DNA of 53,863 nucleotides from Afipia sp. (lineage in GTDB: Bacteria; Pseudomonadota; Alphaproteobacteria; Rhizobiales; Xanthobacteraceae). Location: assembly GCA_030652315.1 (NCBI GenBank), contig JAUSAX010000076.1:1-53863 (forward strand). The letters are read 5' to 3'. Positions within the stretch are counted from its first letter, which is position 1. Each line of letters begins with the position of its first letter. The notes beneath the pieces were generated by a model. The model did no database searches, was not told where the DNA came from, and saw only the letters and a program-made list of their open reading frames with translations. A program made the position numbers and the translations under genes. Below, one piece after another: positions 41,538 through 50,799 of the stretch.

Positions 41538-41876
41538 TCAGTCGCCGGAACCCGGCTTGGCCGAAAAATATTTGTCGAACTTGCCTTCGACGCCGTCAAA
41601 TTCCTTGGCGTCGTCCGGCGCGTCCTTTTTCTGGGTGATGTTCGGCCAGGACTTGGCGTATTCCGCGTTCACCTCGAGCCATTTCTCGAGGCTAGGTTCA
41701 GTGTCAGGCTTGATCGCATCCGCAGGGCATTCCGGTTCGCACACGCCGCAGTCGATGCACTCGTCCGGATGGATCACCAGCATGTTCTCACCCTCGTAGA
41801 AGCAATCCACGGGGCAAACTTCCACGCAGTCCATGTACTTGCACTTGATGCAACTTTCAGTGACGACGTACGTCAT
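41538..41876 (-). CDS. fdxA: 7Fe ferredoxin FdxA
   Basis: This is a 112-residue ferredoxin. [20 protein letters not shown] and [17 protein letters not shown] hold the ligands for a [3Fe-4S] and a [4Fe-4S] cluster. The ~50-residue C-terminal extension ([20 protein letters not shown]) is typical of Azotobacter-type FdI/FdxA. It is a cytosolic electron carrier for unknown partners. It lies downstream of the S4/helicase genes, and the order helicase-S4-fdxA-carD is common in Rhizobiales (recalled). Confidence 0.95.
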   Translation of the reverse strand: MTYVVTESCIKCKYMDCVEVCPVDCFYEGENMLVIHPDECIDCGVCEPECPADAIKPDTEPSLEKWLEVNAEYAKSWPNITQKKDAPDDAKEFDGVEGKFDKYFSAKPGSGD

Positions 41877-41969
41877 CCAAGGCTCCGGACAGTCTCATTT
41901 TCAGGTTTGGCGTAGCGCAGGATGTGCGGCGCTGCAAGGGACGGCGGCACTACGATTATTGGCAAATAG

Positions 41970-42239
41970 TCATTCCGGAGGCGATTGCAAATCGAGGTAA
42001 ATGGTCCGCGCGGCAGCAGCATCTCCGCGCCGATCCACGAACCCGGTGATCTTCAGAATCCGCACCCGGCTGTCGAGCGCGATGGTGAGGACTTCGCCTG
42101 CCTTCACCGCGTGCCCCGGCGAGGTCTGACGCGCTCCATTAATTCGGACGCGCCCCTTGGCGACCAGCGCCGCGGCATCTGTCCGGGTCTTCACGACCCG
42201 CGCATGCCACAGCCACTTGTCGAGGCGCTGCCGATCCAA
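41970..42239 (-). CDS. S4-domain RNA-binding protein (HslR-like)
   Basis: This is an 89-residue protein. Almost all of it is an S4 domain: RQRLDKWLWHARVVKTRTDA, LVAKGRVRINGARQTSPGH and VKAGEVLTIALDSRVRI. The HslR (Hsp15) family binds stalled 50S subunits. The start is TTG 42239, directly after the helicase TGA (42241-42243) with AAGGA 7 nt upstream; no ATG or GTG exists nearby in frame. It is translationally coupled to the helicase. Confidence 0.85.
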   Translation of the reverse strand: MDRQRLDKWLWHARVVKTRTDAAALVAKGRVRINGARQTSPGHAVKAGEVLTIALDSRVRILKITGFVDRRGDAAAARTIYLDLQSPPE

Positions 42240-42240
42240 A

Positions 42241-45200
42241 TCATTCCTTGCGATTACCCGCGAGCTGCTCCTTGAGCGCTGCCAGCTTTGCGAAAGGCGA
42301 GTTCGGATCCGCCGGGCGATCACGCTCGCGCGGAGCGGCGCTGGTCGCGTAGGTCCGAAGCGCGCCGCCACTGCGGTCGCGATCGTCCTTGCGCCCGTCC
42401 CGGCCGCGCTTGTCGAACTTGCCCTTGCCGCGATCCTGGCCACGATCCTGATTGCGGTCCTTGCCCTTGAAATGTTCACGCGGCGGCCGGCCGCCCTTGT
42501 CGTCGCGCGGTGGACGCGCCTGTGCGGCATCAGCGCCTTCCGCGGCAACCACCGGTGCGTCACCGCGCGGACGGCGATGTTCGTTGTTGCGATCGCGGCG
42601 GTGACGGCCATGGCGCTCACGCTTGTCGCCATCGGCGGCGGCTTCGCCTGCCGGTGCAGCGGATTTATCCGGTCCCTTGTAGCGGCTGCGATCATGACGC
42701 GGCCGGCGCTCGTCGGAACGCCCGCCCGGCCGCCAGACTTCAACCAGCACCGGTTCTGCAGGAGCGGTTTCAGTTACTTCGGTTGCCACAGCTTCGGCCG
42801 CCGCAACGTCTGGTGCAGCAGCTTCGGTCGCAACAACAGGCTCAGCAGAAGCTTCAACTACGGCAGCTTCAACTGCAGGCTCGGCAGCTTCCGTGGCAGG
42901 AGCAAACTCAATCTCCGGCAATCGCGTTGCGGTCGCCTCCGCAACCACTGTTTCGGCAGCGGCTTCAGGTTCGGTGGTGATGTCGGCGATCGACTCCGTT
43001 GCCGCAGCCGCCTCCGGCTCGACAGCAACCGCTTCCGTCGCAGCAGCGTCGGTCGCAGTTGCATCGATCTGAACAGCTTCAGACCCAGCAACAGTTTCCA
43101 CCGGTGCCTCTGCGGGCGCCGCAGGTGGCGCAACCTCGACCGGCAGTGGCGGCCGCTTTTCCATGCGGTAGCCGAGCGCCTTCAGGATCGAGGCGAAATC
43201 GTCACCAGCTGAACCGGTCAGCGATGTCATGGCCTGCGTCGCGACAAACGCGCGGCCATCGAATGCGCCTGCCGGCTTCTCACCCGATGAACCGGGACGC
43301 CACGACAGCGCAGGCCGGATAAGGTCGGCAAGGCGCTCCAGAATATCGACGCGCACCGCGCGGTCGCCGCACAGCTTGTAGCCGAGCGTGCGGTAAGCTT
43401 CCTGATCCAGCGCCTTGTCTGCAGGGAAAGATGTGCGTCCGCTGGCGGCCAGATGCTGCCCGCCGGTCAGCGCCGACCAGTCCATGTCATCGCGCTTCAG
43501 CGCCCAGAGCAGCGACGCCAGTCCGCGCGCCGCGGGCTTGAGCAGCGCGGGGAAGAAAATATGATACGCGCCGAACCGCACGCCGTACTTGCGCAGGCTT
43601 GCGCGCGACGGCTGATCGAGATCCTTCATCTCCGCTGCGATCTTCGGCCGTTCCAGCACACCGAGCGCTTCGATCAGCTGGAAGGCGATGCCGCGCGCGA
43701 TGCCGGTGATGTCTTCGGCCTTCGACAGTTCGAACATCGGGCCGAGAATTTTTTCGATATGCGTCTTGAGCCATAGATCGAGCCGCGTCTGCACAGCTTC
43801 GCGCGACGGGCCGGTCAGGCGCTCATCGGCAATGATCCGGATGCGGGGATGCAGCACATCATCGGCGGCGACCAGCTTGGCGACGGCATCGCCGGTCCAG
43901 CGCAACGTCCCGTCGGATGTCAGTACGAACTGATCGTCCGGCGCCTTCGAAAGCTTTTCGGCGCGCGCATCGATCTCGCCCGCCAGTGCCTTCAGTGCAG
44001 CAGCCTGCAAGGCCTTGGCATCAGAGCCCGCCTCCGCCGACTCCGGCGCGAACATGAATCCATCGAGACGGCCAATCATATGGCCCTCTACGATCACTTC
44101 GCCCGTCTTCCCAATCTCAGTATTCAGCATCGTGTTTTCCCGTAAGCGCCGCATCAATACACTGGTCCGGCGATCAACGAAACGCTCAGTTAGCCGTTCA
44201 TGCAGGGCATCTGACAATTTATCCTCGACGGCGCGGGCAATTCCCTGCCAGCGCTCGGGGTCCACCAGCCAATCGGGACGATTTGCCGCGAATGTCCAGG
44301 TCCGGATCTGGGCGATCCGGGCCGATAATGTGTCGATATCGCCGTCGGTGCGGTCGGTTTGCGCGATCTGGGCTTCAAACCAGTTGTCCGGAATCCGGCC
44401 CTTTCGCATCAAAAACCCATACAGCGTGGTGACAAGTTCGGCATGCGCGGCTGGCGCGAGCTTGCGGTAATCCGGAATCTGGCAGGCCTCCCACAGCCGC
44501 TCGACGGCGGCAGAGCCCTTGGCCATGTCGCGGACGTCCTCATCGCGCGCCGCGTGCTCGAGCACGCGGATGTCCTCGGCAATCGGCGCGCGCGTCAGCA
44601 CCTCATGGTTCGGCACCAGCGCGAGCGACACCTGAAGCGCGCCCAGCGACGAGAAATCCAGCCGCGTGTTCCGCCATTGCAGCATCTTGACGCTGTCGAA
44701 GGTGTGATTCTGCAGCGCATTGACCAATTCCGGCTCGAATGGCGCGCAGCGCCCCGTGGTCCCGAACGTGCCGTCGCGCGTGGCGCGGCCGGCGCGGCCC
44801 GCGATCTGCGCGAATTCCGAAGGGGTCAGCCGGCGGAACTGATAGCCGTCGTATTTGCGGTCGGATGCGAACGCCACATGATCAACGTCGAGGTTGAGAC
44901 CCATCCCCACCGCATCGGTGGCCACGAGATAATCGACGTCGCCGGACTGGAACATCTCCACCTGCGCATTGCGGGTGCGCGGCGACAACGAGCCCAGCAC
45001 CACGGCGGCACCGCCATGCTGACGCCGGATCAGTTCGGCGATGGCGTAAACCTCGTCGGCGGAGAACGCGACAATCGCGGTGCGCCTAGGCTGCCGCGTG
45101 ATTTTGCGGTCACCGGCGAATTCGAGCTGCGACAGCCTCGGCCGCGTGACGATGTTGGCGCCGGGCAGCAACCGCTCGATAATCGGCCGCATGGTGGCCG

Positions 45201-45615
45201 CGCCCAGCAGCAGGGTTTCATCGCGCCCACGCCTGTTCAGAATCCTGTCGGTGAAAACGTGACCGCGCTCCAGATCAGAAGCGATCTGGATTTCATCCAC
45301 CGCGAGAAACGACACATCGAGATCGCGCGGCATCGCCTCGACAGTGGAGACCCAGTACCGCGCCCTGGGCGGCTTGATCTTCTCCTCGCCGGTGATCAGC
45401 GCAACGGCATCGGCACCGGCCCGCGCGGCGATCTTGTTGTAGACCTCACGCGCCAAGAGCCGCAGCGGCAAGCCGATGATTCCGGACGAATGCGCCAGCA
45501 TCCGCTCAATCGCCAGATGGGTCTTGCCGGTGTTGGTCGGGCCGAGCACCGCGGTGACACCGGCGCCGGGAGCACGCTCATTCGAAAACAGCGGAGCAGA
45601 AGACGACAAGGGCAT
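42241..45615 (-). CDS. SUV3-like DEAD/H-type RNA helicase with long disordered C-terminus
   Basis: This protein has 1124 residues. The helicase core (residues ~15-400) has AVLGPTNTGKTHLAIERML (Walker A), DEIQ (motif II), SLSPRTRN, ATDAVGMGLNLD and QIAGRAGRATRD (motif VI), the pattern of the mitochondrial SUV3 helicase and its alphaproteobacterial homologues. A helical region follows to ~850. Then comes ~130 residues of Ala/Glu/Val/Thr low complexity and a basic tail (~990-1124) rich in Arg, Lys, Asp and Gly, RGG-like, probably RNA-binding. It is likely involved in RNA turnover. The ATG at 45615 is preferred over a GTG 24 nt upstream. The last codon pair overlaps the S4 gene region. Confidence 0.9.
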   Translation of the reverse strand: MPLSSSAPLFSNERAPGAGVTAVLGPTNTGKTHLAIERMLAHSSGIIGLPLRLLAREVYNKIAARAGADAVALITGEEKIKPPRARYWVSTVEAMPRDLDVSFLAVDEIQIASDLERGHVFTDRILNRRGRDETLLLGAATMRPIIERLLPGANIVTRPRLSQLEFAGDRKITRQPRRTAIVAFSADEVYAIAELIRRQHGGAAVVLGSLSPRTRNAQVEMFQSGDVDYLVATDAVGMGLNLDVDHVAFASDRKYDGYQFRRLTPSEFAQIAGRAGRATRDGTFGTTGRCAPFEPELVNALQNHTFDSVKMLQWRNTRLDFSSLGALQVSLALVPNHEVLTRAPIAEDIRVLEHAARDEDVRDMAKGSAAVERLWEACQIPDYRKLAPAAHAELVTTLYGFLMRKGRIPDNWFEAQIAQTDRTDGDIDTLSARIAQIRTWTFAANRPDWLVDPERWQGIARAVEDKLSDALHERLTERFVDRRTSVLMRRLRENTMLNTEIGKTGEVIVEGHMIGRLDGFMFAPESAEAGSDAKALQAAALKALAGEIDARAEKLSKAPDDQFVLTSDGTLRWTGDAVAKLVAADDVLHPRIRIIADERLTGPSREAVQTRLDLWLKTHIEKILGPMFELSKAEDITGIARGIAFQLIEALGVLERPKIAAEMKDLDQPSRASLRKYGVRFGAYHIFFPALLKPAARGLASLLWALKRDDMDWSALTGGQHLAASGRTSFPADKALDQEAYRTLGYKLCGDRAVRVDILERLADLIRPALSWRPGSSGEKPAGAFDGRAFVATQAMTSLTGSAGDDFASILKALGYRMEKRPPLPVEVAPPAAPAEAPVETVAGSEAVQIDATATDAAATEAVAVEPEAAAATESIADITTEPEAAAETVVAEATATRLPEIEFAPATEAAEPAVEAAVVEASAEPVVATEAAAPDVAAAEAVATEVTETAPAEPVLVEVWRPGGRSDERRPRHDRSRYKGPDKSAAPAGEAAADGDKRERHGRHRRDRNNEHRRPRGDAPVVAAEGADAAQARPPRDDKGGRPPREHFKGKDRNQDRGQDRGKGKFDKRGRDGRKDDRDRSGGALRTYATSAAPRERDRPADPNSPFAKLAALKEQLAGNRKE

Positions 45616-45965
45616 AATCAGAAAGTCCGCATGACGCACACGACGCGGACGCCGCAGGCAGTGACTGGAAGTGTCTCACAATGCGACGCATTTCACGTCG
45701 CAACTTAAGATTTGGAACGGGTACGGAACGAAAGAAGCCCGAATCGCTGACTCGCGGTGTAAGTGTCGCGTTCACCCCAACATGTCGCACAATCCGTCGG
45801 CTAACGATACTATATGGGGTTTGAAGATGCTCCGCGCATGTCGCGATCGGGATGAAATCGTTAAGTTCGGAGTCGAATCGGATTGGCCGAAGAGTCAACA
45901 CGATTCACGGTGAGATTCGCGACTGAATCAGCGCGGCGGTGGCCGCAGGACCCGGACCGATCGGG
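45616..45965. other. Gene-free region between helicase and DUF3108 gene
   Basis: I see no supported gene. The region holds a small hairpin at 45682-45702 (TGCGACG / CGTCGCA, 7-nt loop) upstream of the helicase start, and otherwise sequence without motifs. Helicase transcription must start here. Confidence 0.5.
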
Positions 45966-46832
45966 TCAGTTCGTCGAGTTCGTCTTGGCGGTCTTTTGCG
46001 CCGAAACAAATTCCGTCGCTTCGATCATGCCGGTGCCGAGAGGCGTCGGGATCGTGATCCTGAAAGGCGCCAGCACGCGCGTTCCGGCGATGGGCGCGAA
46101 CCAGATTTCCATGTTGCGCTGAGCCGCGACGTATTTGATCGAGACACGATCCGGAACGTAGCCCGCGATCGGCGTGAAATAGACCGCGCAGACGACGACC
46201 GGCCCGTGATAGCCCTTTTCGGCCTTGACCGTTTCCATGCGCTTGTACTCGAGCCGCAGATCGTAACGCATCCGGCCGTCGAACACCGGTAGCGTCTTGC
46301 GGCAAGCCTCCGGGCCGACCGGATCGCCGGTGCCCGCGACCTTCAGCAGCGCGCCTGTCATCGGATCGAGCACGTTGCGGCGATGCACGTCGGTCACCGG
46401 AATGCGATCCGGGCTTTCCGGCGGCTGCGGCTCGATCGTGGAATCCTTGACGTTGCCTCCGCCCAGCGCGATGCGGATGACTTCGGCTTTCTTTCCGTAG
46501 TTGACGGTCGAGACGTAGCTGAGCGGAGCGAATTGACCCGCCGTGATACGGCCCTGCGCGGTTCCGGTGCCATTGCCTCCGCCGATGGATTTCATCAACC
46601 CGGTGGTGGCGCCGCTGACGGCGGCCGAATACTGATCTTCGGAAACATCGACGATCCAGGCGCCCTTGCCGATGGGGAGGCCGGCGAGCGAGGCTTCATA
46701 TTTGGCGTCCAGACGTCCCTGGGCGTTGGCTGGCATGGGCAGAACCGCGCCGACCGCCAGCGCGACCAGCGGACAAAGCGCTGGAGCGGCTATCCAGGAG
46801 TATTTCAAGGCGAATTTCAGGAACCGGGGCAT
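45966..46832 (-). CDS. DUF3108 periplasmic protein
   Basis: This is a 288-residue protein with an N-terminal signal region (YSWIAAPALCPLVALAVGAV, ending MPANAQG). The DUF3108 domain covers nearly the rest: DAKYEASLAGLPIGKGAWIV, RRNVLDPMTGALL, CRKTLPVFDGRMRYDLRLEY and AGYVPDRVSIKYVAAQRNME. The fold is a beta-rich, lipocalin-like barrel with unknown function, probably in the envelope. The ATG at 46832 is preceded by GGTGG. It is the only gene in its unit, convergent with nothing nearby. Confidence 0.85.
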   Translation of the reverse strand: MPRFLKFALKYSWIAAPALCPLVALAVGAVLPMPANAQGRLDAKYEASLAGLPIGKGAWIVDVSEDQYSAAVSGATTGLMKSIGGGNGTGTAQGRITAGQFAPLSYVSTVNYGKKAEVIRIALGGGNVKDSTIEPQPPESPDRIPVTDVHRRNVLDPMTGALLKVAGTGDPVGPEACRKTLPVFDGRMRYDLRLEYKRMETVKAEKGYHGPVVVCAVYFTPIAGYVPDRVSIKYVAAQRNMEIWFAPIAGTRVLAPFRITIPTPLGTGMIEATEFVSAQKTAKTNSTN

Positions 46833-47205
46833 GTCCACCGACGAAAATCCTCGCACACGATGACCGGCGATTGACCGGCGCCCCCGGGGCACGGCGTCGG
46901 CGGGACGGCTATCCCGCACAAGGCCGCGAAAGTCATTATCGAAAGCCTGTGGTAACTTGTCTGGTCAGGGATTACGTCGATTATATGTTATGAAATCACT
47001 GGTTTAACGGGGAAAATTGTCATTTTCGCCGACGGCGGCCCGCCACTGGATCTGCAAGATAAGCCGCTGAAATCGCCTCCCAACCTTGACGCTGGGCGGC
47101 TAGCCCCTTATAGCTCCGCCGTTCCTGAAATGGACGGTTTCACCCCCCACGCGACCCCTCTCCGGTGGTCCGGGGCGACACAAGATTTCGCCAAAGGATT
47201 ACGCT
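46833..47205. other. Intergenic region with rpmB promoter
   Basis: This 373-nt divergent spacer contains no gene. The rpmB promoter is at 47086-47114. A leader of about 85 nt follows it. Confidence 0.6.
47086..47114 (+). promoter_or_regulatory. Sigma-70 promoter of rpmB
   Basis: TTGACG and TATAGC are separated by exactly 17 nt. The transcript would begin near 47121, about 85 nt before the rpmB ATG. Confidence 0.7.
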
Positions 47206-47499
47206 ATGTCTCGGCGCTGCGAATTGACGGCCAAGGGCCCTCAGGTTGGTCACAAGGTCAGCCACTCGAACCACAAGACCAAGCGCCGGTTCCTGCCGAA
47301 CCTGTGCAACGTTACCCTGATCTCGGACACGCTCGGCCGCTCGGTGCGCCTGCGTATTTCGACCAATGCGCTGAAGTCGGTCGATCACCGCGGCGGCCTC
47401 GACGCGTTCCTGATCAAGGCCAGCGCCGACGACCTGTCGCCGAAGGCGGTCGACCTGAAGCGCCAGATCGAAAAGAAGAAGCTCGCCGTCGCGAGCTGA
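47206..47499 (+). CDS. rpmB: 50S ribosomal protein L28
   Basis: This is a 97-residue L28: [40 protein letters not shown] and [20 protein letters not shown] are the typical alphaproteobacterial sequence. AAAGGA lies before the ATG. It is basic and located in the large ribosomal subunit. It is monocistronic, with its own promoter and terminator. Confidence 0.97.
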   Translation: MSRRCELTAKGPQVGHKVSHSNHKTKRRFLPNLCNVTLISDTLGRSVRLRISTNALKSVDHRGGLDAFLIKASADDLSPKAVDLKRQIEKKKLAVAS

Positions 47500-47528
47500 T
47501 CGTTCGATCGCATATTCGATTTCAAAAG

Positions 47529-47552
47529 GCCGGGCGAAAGCCCGGCTTTTTT
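47529..47552 (+). terminator. rpmB rho-independent terminator
   Basis: GCCGGGC-GAAA-GCCCGGC followed by TTTTTT, 30 nt after the rpmB stop. Confidence 0.92.
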
Positions 47553-47567
47553 GTTTGGCAATTTTCG

Positions 47568-47658
47568 TCGTCATGGCCGGGCTTGTCCCGGGCATCCACG
47601 TCTTGCGGCACATCCGGGAAGAAGACGTGGATGCCCGGCACAAGGCCGGGCATGACGA
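47568..47658. repeat. Large palindromic repeat (GTCATGGCCGGGC type)
   Basis: A 91-bp imperfect inverted repeat. TCGTCATGGCCGGGCTTGTC and ATCCACGTCTT on the left pair with AAGACGTGGAT and AAGGCCGGGCATGACGA on the right. It translates in one frame as MAGLVPGIHV-type peptides, a familiar repeat ORF of Bradyrhizobium-group genomes. It is not a gene. Confidence 0.8.
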
Positions 47659-47691
47659 GCGTTATGTTGCCGCATGCCTGACCAGACCCGT

Positions 47692-48723
47692 TCATTCCCC
47701 GACCAGCGTGAATTGCAGCAACAGCGTGCGCTGGATCATCGAAAAATTATCGTCGGACACCATGGTCAGCACGGTGTCGCCCTCGTCGGTGACATGCGCG
47801 TCGAGGCCTTCCATGTTGTCGACCTCGTATCCGAGATCGACCTCGAAGATCGTCGGCCCGTCGATCACTGCATCCGGAATAACGGATTTGATCGGGATAC
47901 GACGGATGCGAATGCCGACGCCCTCGAGCAGCGAAAACTTTCGTTCCAGCAGCAGCAGATCGCCGGACGGCAGCAGGACCGCATCGCTGATGTCGAAATT
48001 GTCCGTGCGCCTGACCGTGAACTGACCGGGCGACGGTCCACCGATCAGGAAGCTCAGGATATTTCCCGACGGATCGAGCCCGCGCTCCGAAATCGCAATC
48101 AGGCTCCCCGCAAGCGGCTGCCCCTTCGGGACGAACACGAGCGCTTCGAGTCCCTTGTTAAAGGGCAGTTCGCTCATCCCGGGCGGCACCGGCATCACCT
48201 CGCCTCTCGAGCGGATGCCGCCCTTGGCGAAATCGAACCGCATGATCTGATTGACACGCTCGAAGCCCACATAGGCCATGGACCCGTCGAGCGCGAGCGA
48301 CTCGCTGTCAAACCAGCTACGCGCAGTGACTTTCTTGCCGTCGCTGTCCAGCATCGGCGCGGATTTCACGTCGGCCAGTCCCGCCATGCGCCTGCCCCGA
48401 TAGGCGATGCGTCCGGTAAACCAGTTGCCCTTGTCGCTGATGGCGATGAACTGCTCGCCCTTCTTGTCGAGCCGCAAGCCCGACAGGCCGCCGAATCCGC
48501 GAAACGGCGAGGTGAGGATCAGCCCGCTGCGAAATTCCAGCGCGCCATAACGGATGTGGGTCGGATCGCGCGGATCGAAGGATTCGATCGGGCGCGCCTT
48601 GACCTCGACGGCGGCGATTGCCGCCTGCGCAGCAGCGGGGCTTGCACCCAAACCGGCCACACACACGGGCAGCACAGCCGCGGCGCCCCCCAGAAACCGC
48701 CGGCGGCTGATGTCGGTGGTCAT
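47692..48723 (-). CDS. Esterase-like activity of phytase family protein (Tat-exported)
   Basis: This is a 343-residue protein. The Tat signal SRRRFLGGAAAVLPVCVAGL ends near ASPAAAQ. The rest is a phytase-like beta-propeller-type domain (PF13449): FRGFGGLSGLRLDKKGEQFI, AISDKGNWFTGRI, WFDSESLALDGSMAYVGFER, NKGLEALVFVPKG, LLLERKFSLLEGVGIRIRRI and YEVDNMEGLDAH. Function is unknown despite the name. The ATG at 48723 is 4 nt from the cobT stop, on the same strand, so it may share that transcript. Confidence 0.88.
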   Translation of the reverse strand: MTTDISRRRFLGGAAAVLPVCVAGLGASPAAAQAAIAAVEVKARPIESFDPRDPTHIRYGALEFRSGLILTSPFRGFGGLSGLRLDKKGEQFIAISDKGNWFTGRIAYRGRRMAGLADVKSAPMLDSDGKKVTARSWFDSESLALDGSMAYVGFERVNQIMRFDFAKGGIRSRGEVMPVPPGMSELPFNKGLEALVFVPKGQPLAGSLIAISERGLDPSGNILSFLIGGPSPGQFTVRRTDNFDISDAVLLPSGDLLLLERKFSLLEGVGIRIRRIPIKSVIPDAVIDGPTIFEVDLGYEVDNMEGLDAHVTDEGDTVLTMVSDDNFSMIQRTLLLQFTLVGE

Positions 48724-48727
48724 GATG

Positions 48728-50626
48728 TCAGGAGTGGAGTCTGCGGCGGCGCGAAGGCGACGACGTCTCGACATGGGTTTCGCTGAACAGCTCGGCCAGC
48801 TTTTCCGTAATCGCGCCGCCGAGTTCTTCCGCATCCACGATGGTCACGGCGCGGCGATAATAGCGCGTCACGTCATGGCCGATGCCGATCGCGATCAGTT
48901 CGACCGGCGAGCGGGTCTCGATTTCCTCGATGACGTGGCGCAGGTGCCGCTCGAGATAGTTGCCCGGATTGACCGACAGCGTCGAGTCGTCCACCGGCGC
49001 GCCGTCCGAGATCATCATCAGGATCTTGCGCTGCTCCGAGCGTCCGAGCAGGCGCTTGTGCGCCCAGTCGAGCGCCTCGCCGTCGATATTTTCCTTGAGC
49101 AGACCCTCGCGCATCATCAGGCCAAGGTTCTTGCGCGCGCGCCGCCATGGCGCGTCCGCTGACTTGTAGATGATGTGGCGCAGATCGTTGAGGCGGCCCG
49201 GATTGGCAGGCTTGCCCGCCGCCAGCCACGCCTCGCGCGACTGACCGCCTTTCCACGCCCGCGTGGTGAAGCCAAGAATCTCGACCTTGACGCCGCAACG
49301 CTCCAGCGTCCGCGCCAGAATGTCGGCACAGGTCGCAGCAACAGTGATTGGCCGCCCGCGCATCGAACCGGAATTGTCGAGCAGCAGCGTCACCACCGTG
49401 TCGCGGAAGGTGGCTTCCTTCTCGTGCATGAACGAGAGCGGGTGATACGGGTCGGTCACGACGCGCGACAGCCGCGCGGGATCGAGGATGCCTTCCTCAA
49501 GATCGAATTCCCAGGCGCGGTTCTGCTGCGCCATCAATTTGCGCTGCAACCGGTTTGCCAGCCGCGCGACGATGTGCTGCAAATGCGCGAGCTGCTTGTC
49601 GAGATAGCTGCGCAGCCGCTCCAGTTCGTCGTGCTCGCAAAGATCTTCCGCCGAGACGACCTCATCGAACTTCGGCGCGAAAGCGTGATACTCCGGCCCG
49701 CGCGGCTCGTTGCCGCCACGGCCTGGCGGGCGATGCGCTTCGCCGGGCGTCTCGTCCTCGCCCATTTCACTGTCGTCGAAGGCGTCGCTGGCGGACGCCT
49801 GCGCGCTCTCCATGGCGTTTTCCGACATCTCCTCGGTGGAGGATTGCGACTGATCGGCGCTCATCTCCTCCGCGGATTCGCTCTCCGGCGAGCCGTCCGC
49901 GCCGGACTGGTCCTTCTCGCCGTCGCGGTTTTCGTCCTGATCGTCGTCCTCGTCCTGATCCGCGTTGCGGTCGTCGCCAAGCTCGAGCGCCTGCAGCACG
50001 TCGTGAATCGCGTCGCCGAAGCGGGTCTGATCCTCGGTGAAATTCTTCAGCACATCGAGACGCGCGCCGATCTTGTCTTCAAGGACAGGCCGCCAGAGGT
50101 CCACCATCTTGCGCGCCGCGGCCGGCGGCGCGAGACCGGTGAGCCGTTCACGCACCATCATCGCCAGCGCATCGGCCAGCGGCGCGTCGGCGCGGTCGGT
50201 GATCTCGTCGAATTTGCCGCGATGAAAATGATCGTCGAGCATCGCGGTGAGGTTTTTGGCGACGCCGCTCATGCGCTTGGCGCCGATGGCTTCCACGCGG
50301 GCCTGCTCGACGGCGTCGAACACGCCGCGCGCCTGCGGATTGCCGGGCGCCAGCTTGCGGTGAACCTTCGGATCGTGACAGGCGATGCGCAGTGCAATCG
50401 AATCCGCATGGCCGCGCACGATGGCCGCGTCCTTGCGGGTCAGCTTGCGTGCGGGCTCCGGCAGCCGCGCCTTGCCGGGCGACAGGCCCGGGCGCTCGGC
50501 GGCAAACGTCACTTCGAGTTCAGGCTGCTTGGCGATGGCGCGCAATGCCGACGTCACCGCGCGCTTGAACGGCTCCGTCGGAGATTCCTTCGACCCGGTC
50601 CTGAACTTGATATTCGACGTGCTCAT
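48728..50626 (-). CDS. cobT: Aerobic cobaltochelatase subunit CobT
   Basis: This is a 632-residue subunit of the CobNST complex that inserts Co2+ into hydrogenobyrinic acid a,c-diamide in aerobic B12 synthesis. The N-terminal CobT domain (residues ~10-210) is followed by a very acidic Asp/Glu/Ser linker (~215-320). A C-terminal von Willebrand A domain (~410-620) has the [19 protein letters not shown]. The ATG at 50626 ([16 protein letters not shown]) is used; the open frame upstream lies in an inverted repeat and is not coding. It pairs with cobS just upstream. Confidence 0.95.
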   Translation of the reverse strand: MSTSNIKFRTGSKESPTEPFKRAVTSALRAIAKQPELEVTFAAERPGLSPGKARLPEPARKLTRKDAAIVRGHADSIALRIACHDPKVHRKLAPGNPQARGVFDAVEQARVEAIGAKRMSGVAKNLTAMLDDHFHRGKFDEITDRADAPLADALAMMVRERLTGLAPPAAARKMVDLWRPVLEDKIGARLDVLKNFTEDQTRFGDAIHDVLQALELGDDRNADQDEDDDQDENRDGEKDQSGADGSPESESAEEMSADQSQSSTEEMSENAMESAQASASDAFDDSEMGEDETPGEAHRPPGRGGNEPRGPEYHAFAPKFDEVVSAEDLCEHDELERLRSYLDKQLAHLQHIVARLANRLQRKLMAQQNRAWEFDLEEGILDPARLSRVVTDPYHPLSFMHEKEATFRDTVVTLLLDNSGSMRGRPITVAATCADILARTLERCGVKVEILGFTTRAWKGGQSREAWLAAGKPANPGRLNDLRHIIYKSADAPWRRARKNLGLMMREGLLKENIDGEALDWAHKRLLGRSEQRKILMMISDGAPVDDSTLSVNPGNYLERHLRHVIEEIETRSPVELIAIGIGHDVTRYYRRAVTIVDAEELGGAITEKLAELFSETHVETSSPSRRRRLHS

Positions 50627-50652
50627 TGCGGCTTCAATCTCGTACCCTTTGC

Positions 50653-50791
50653 CCCTCTCCCCTTGTGGGAGAGGGTGGATCGCCGAAGCGCAGCGGAGGC
50701 GAGCCGGGTGAGGGGGAGCGTCTGTCCTGAACCCCCTCACCCGCCTCGCAGCCTTCGGCTGCTTGGCACCCTCTCCCACAAGGGGAGAGGG
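50653..50791. repeat. 25-nt perfect inverted repeat flanking a GC-rich insert between cobS and cobT
   Basis: CCCTCTCCCCTTGTGGGAGA+GGGTG at 50653-50677 is exactly complementary to 50767-50791. Inside are a CGCAGCGGAGGCGAGCCGGG stretch and GCCTTCGGC. It is a known type of intergenic palindromic element and also acts as a large hairpin between the two cob genes. Confidence 0.85.
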
Positions 50792-50799
50792 AAAGTGGT

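Noticed and set aside
42740..43140. Repetitive GCAGCTTC-type blocks resembling a tandem repeat or CRISPR
   Set aside because: The units are irregular in length and encode Ala/Glu/Val in the helicase frame; no constant repeat with unique spacers.
44359..45708. 449-codon plus-strand frame opposite the helicase
   Set aside because: Antisense shadow of the helicase core; low-quality composition, no ribosome-binding site.
45578..45901. 107-codon minus-strand frame upstream of the helicase
   Set aside because: No ribosome-binding site, no family resemblance, atypical codon use; treated as non-coding.
47555..48025. Short plus-strand frame starting MAIFVVMAGLVPGIHV
   Set aside because: The N-terminus is the translation of a palindromic repeat and the rest is antisense to the phytase-like gene.
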